NCBI GenBank assembly: GCA_026315105.1
Contig: CM048750.1
Span: 261,073,151-261,137,150 of the forward strand
DNA from: Locusta migratoria
Lineage: Eukaryota; Arthropoda; Insecta; Orthoptera; Acrididae
Direction: 5' to 3'
Length of the DNA: 64,000 nt
The position numbers and the translations under genes were made by a program. Positions 63,475-64,000 of this stretch are shown piece by piece; within the stretch, counting starts at the first letter, position 1; each line of letters begins with the position of its first letter. The notes under the pieces are model-generated. The model was not told the origin of the DNA, did no database searches, and worked only from the letters and a program-made list of their open reading frames with translations.

Positions 63475-63935
63475 AGTATAGAATATAAAATGCAGAATGG
63501 GAATGAGAAGAAAAGCATTTCTGAAGAACAGACTTTTACTAAAATCGAATATTAAATAACTGTTATGAAAGCATTTGTCTGTGGTGTAGCCTTCGAAAGG
63601 AGCGCATCATAGGCGATCACATGAAAAGCGAATAGAAGCTTTTGAAATGCAATGGCACCAACGAATTCTGAAAATTAGGTGGGTAGATTGCGTATCTCAT
63701 GTAGAGATACAACATAATTGGAGAGAAAACAAATTTCTGTCATCGCTTGACTAAAAAAATAGTATTGCAGGAAAGTGTGGCGAGTGGCGAGTAGAATTCG
63801 CTGATTAAGAGACGAAAACATAATAAATAGGTTAAACTGGCTGTGGTTTACCGTTCTTATTTGGAGTTGAAGAGACTTGCTCAGGATATAGTAGGGTGGA
63901 GAGCTGCATCAAATCAGTCTCCGGTGTCAACAACA
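63475..63935 (+). pseudogene. RTE-type LINE C-terminus
   Basis: Plus strand: YKMQNGNEKKSISEEQTFTK, then RIEAFEMQWHQRILKIRWVD-like sequence, a broken RRIGEKTNFCHRLTKK-like stretch and the 3' UTR to GGTGTCAACAACAGC. It completes the interrupted element that begins at 61243. Confidence 0.75.
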
Positions 63936-64000
63936 GCTATTTTCTATTGAAAATTTTATGGAACATTTCTCGCTAATATATTCAAAAAAGATAAATCGAT

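Noticed and set aside
8900..63900. RTE-like tails as cellular genes
   Set aside because: All lack the endonuclease and most or all of the RT, contain stops and occur at five loci, so they are dead LINE copies.

Overview
This window is non-coding, repeat-saturated DNA from a large animal genome, most likely an insect and plausibly a grasshopper or locust (Acrididae, Schistocerca-like). That placement is inference. It rests on tRNA-derived SINEs that I associate with such genomes, and on the mix of Penelope-like, RTE, piggyBac, hAT, Helitron and Tc1/mariner relics. I found no intact cellular gene, no operon and no free-standing tRNA or rRNA gene. Nearly every open reading frame is a transposon remnant, a SINE read through, a palindrome arm or a (TA)n run.

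Layout. 1-1230 holds nested Helitron copies. 2.1-5.9 kb is a decayed mariner-superfamily element loaded with insertions, with a sister copy at 14.0-15.7 kb. 6.2-7.2 kb is a broken Penelope-like element (PLE), followed by a 302-bp tandem SINE array (7.5-8.3 kb) and an RTE tail (8.5-9.3 kb). PLE endonuclease copies lie at 10.2-11.9, 23.3-24.3 and 35.8-37.3 kb, each in an inverted-repeat setting. 12.4-13.7 kb is a tandem SINE cluster with a foldback inside it. 18-20 kb and 21-22.6 kb are large nested palindromes. 26.1-27.4, 32.9-34.3 and 38.2-39.4 kb are Tc1/mariner relics. 42.1-45.0 kb holds two arrays of a ~325-bp unit. 45.9-51.3 kb is a piggyBac relic split by a 3.75-kb hAT that itself carries a SINE, a Helitron and an LTR-like block. 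56.3-57.4 kb is a C-rich non-LTR retrotransposon. 60.0-61.1 kb is a third Helitron, and 61.2-63.9 kb is one RTE copy cut into pieces by SINEs and another Helitron.

The most interesting signal is a small module that recurs in otherwise unrelated repeats: CTGANGA, then a short hairpin, then GAAA, then a short self-complementary stem ending in T-H. This matches the conserved core of a hammerhead ribozyme (CUGANGA, stem II, GAAA, stem III, UH). It occurs in the inverted terminal repeats of the PLE copies and, often as mirror-image pairs, in small palindromic elements at about 13.1, 18-20, 21-22, 28.1, 32.0, 33.7 and 37.8 kb, and singly near 58.0 and 61.8 kb. Several of these foldbacks share the PLE layout: target-site duplication, short unpaired leader, two inverted arms, target-site duplication. 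My reading is a family of ribozyme-bearing, probably PLE-mobilised foldback elements. No folding or database search was possible here.
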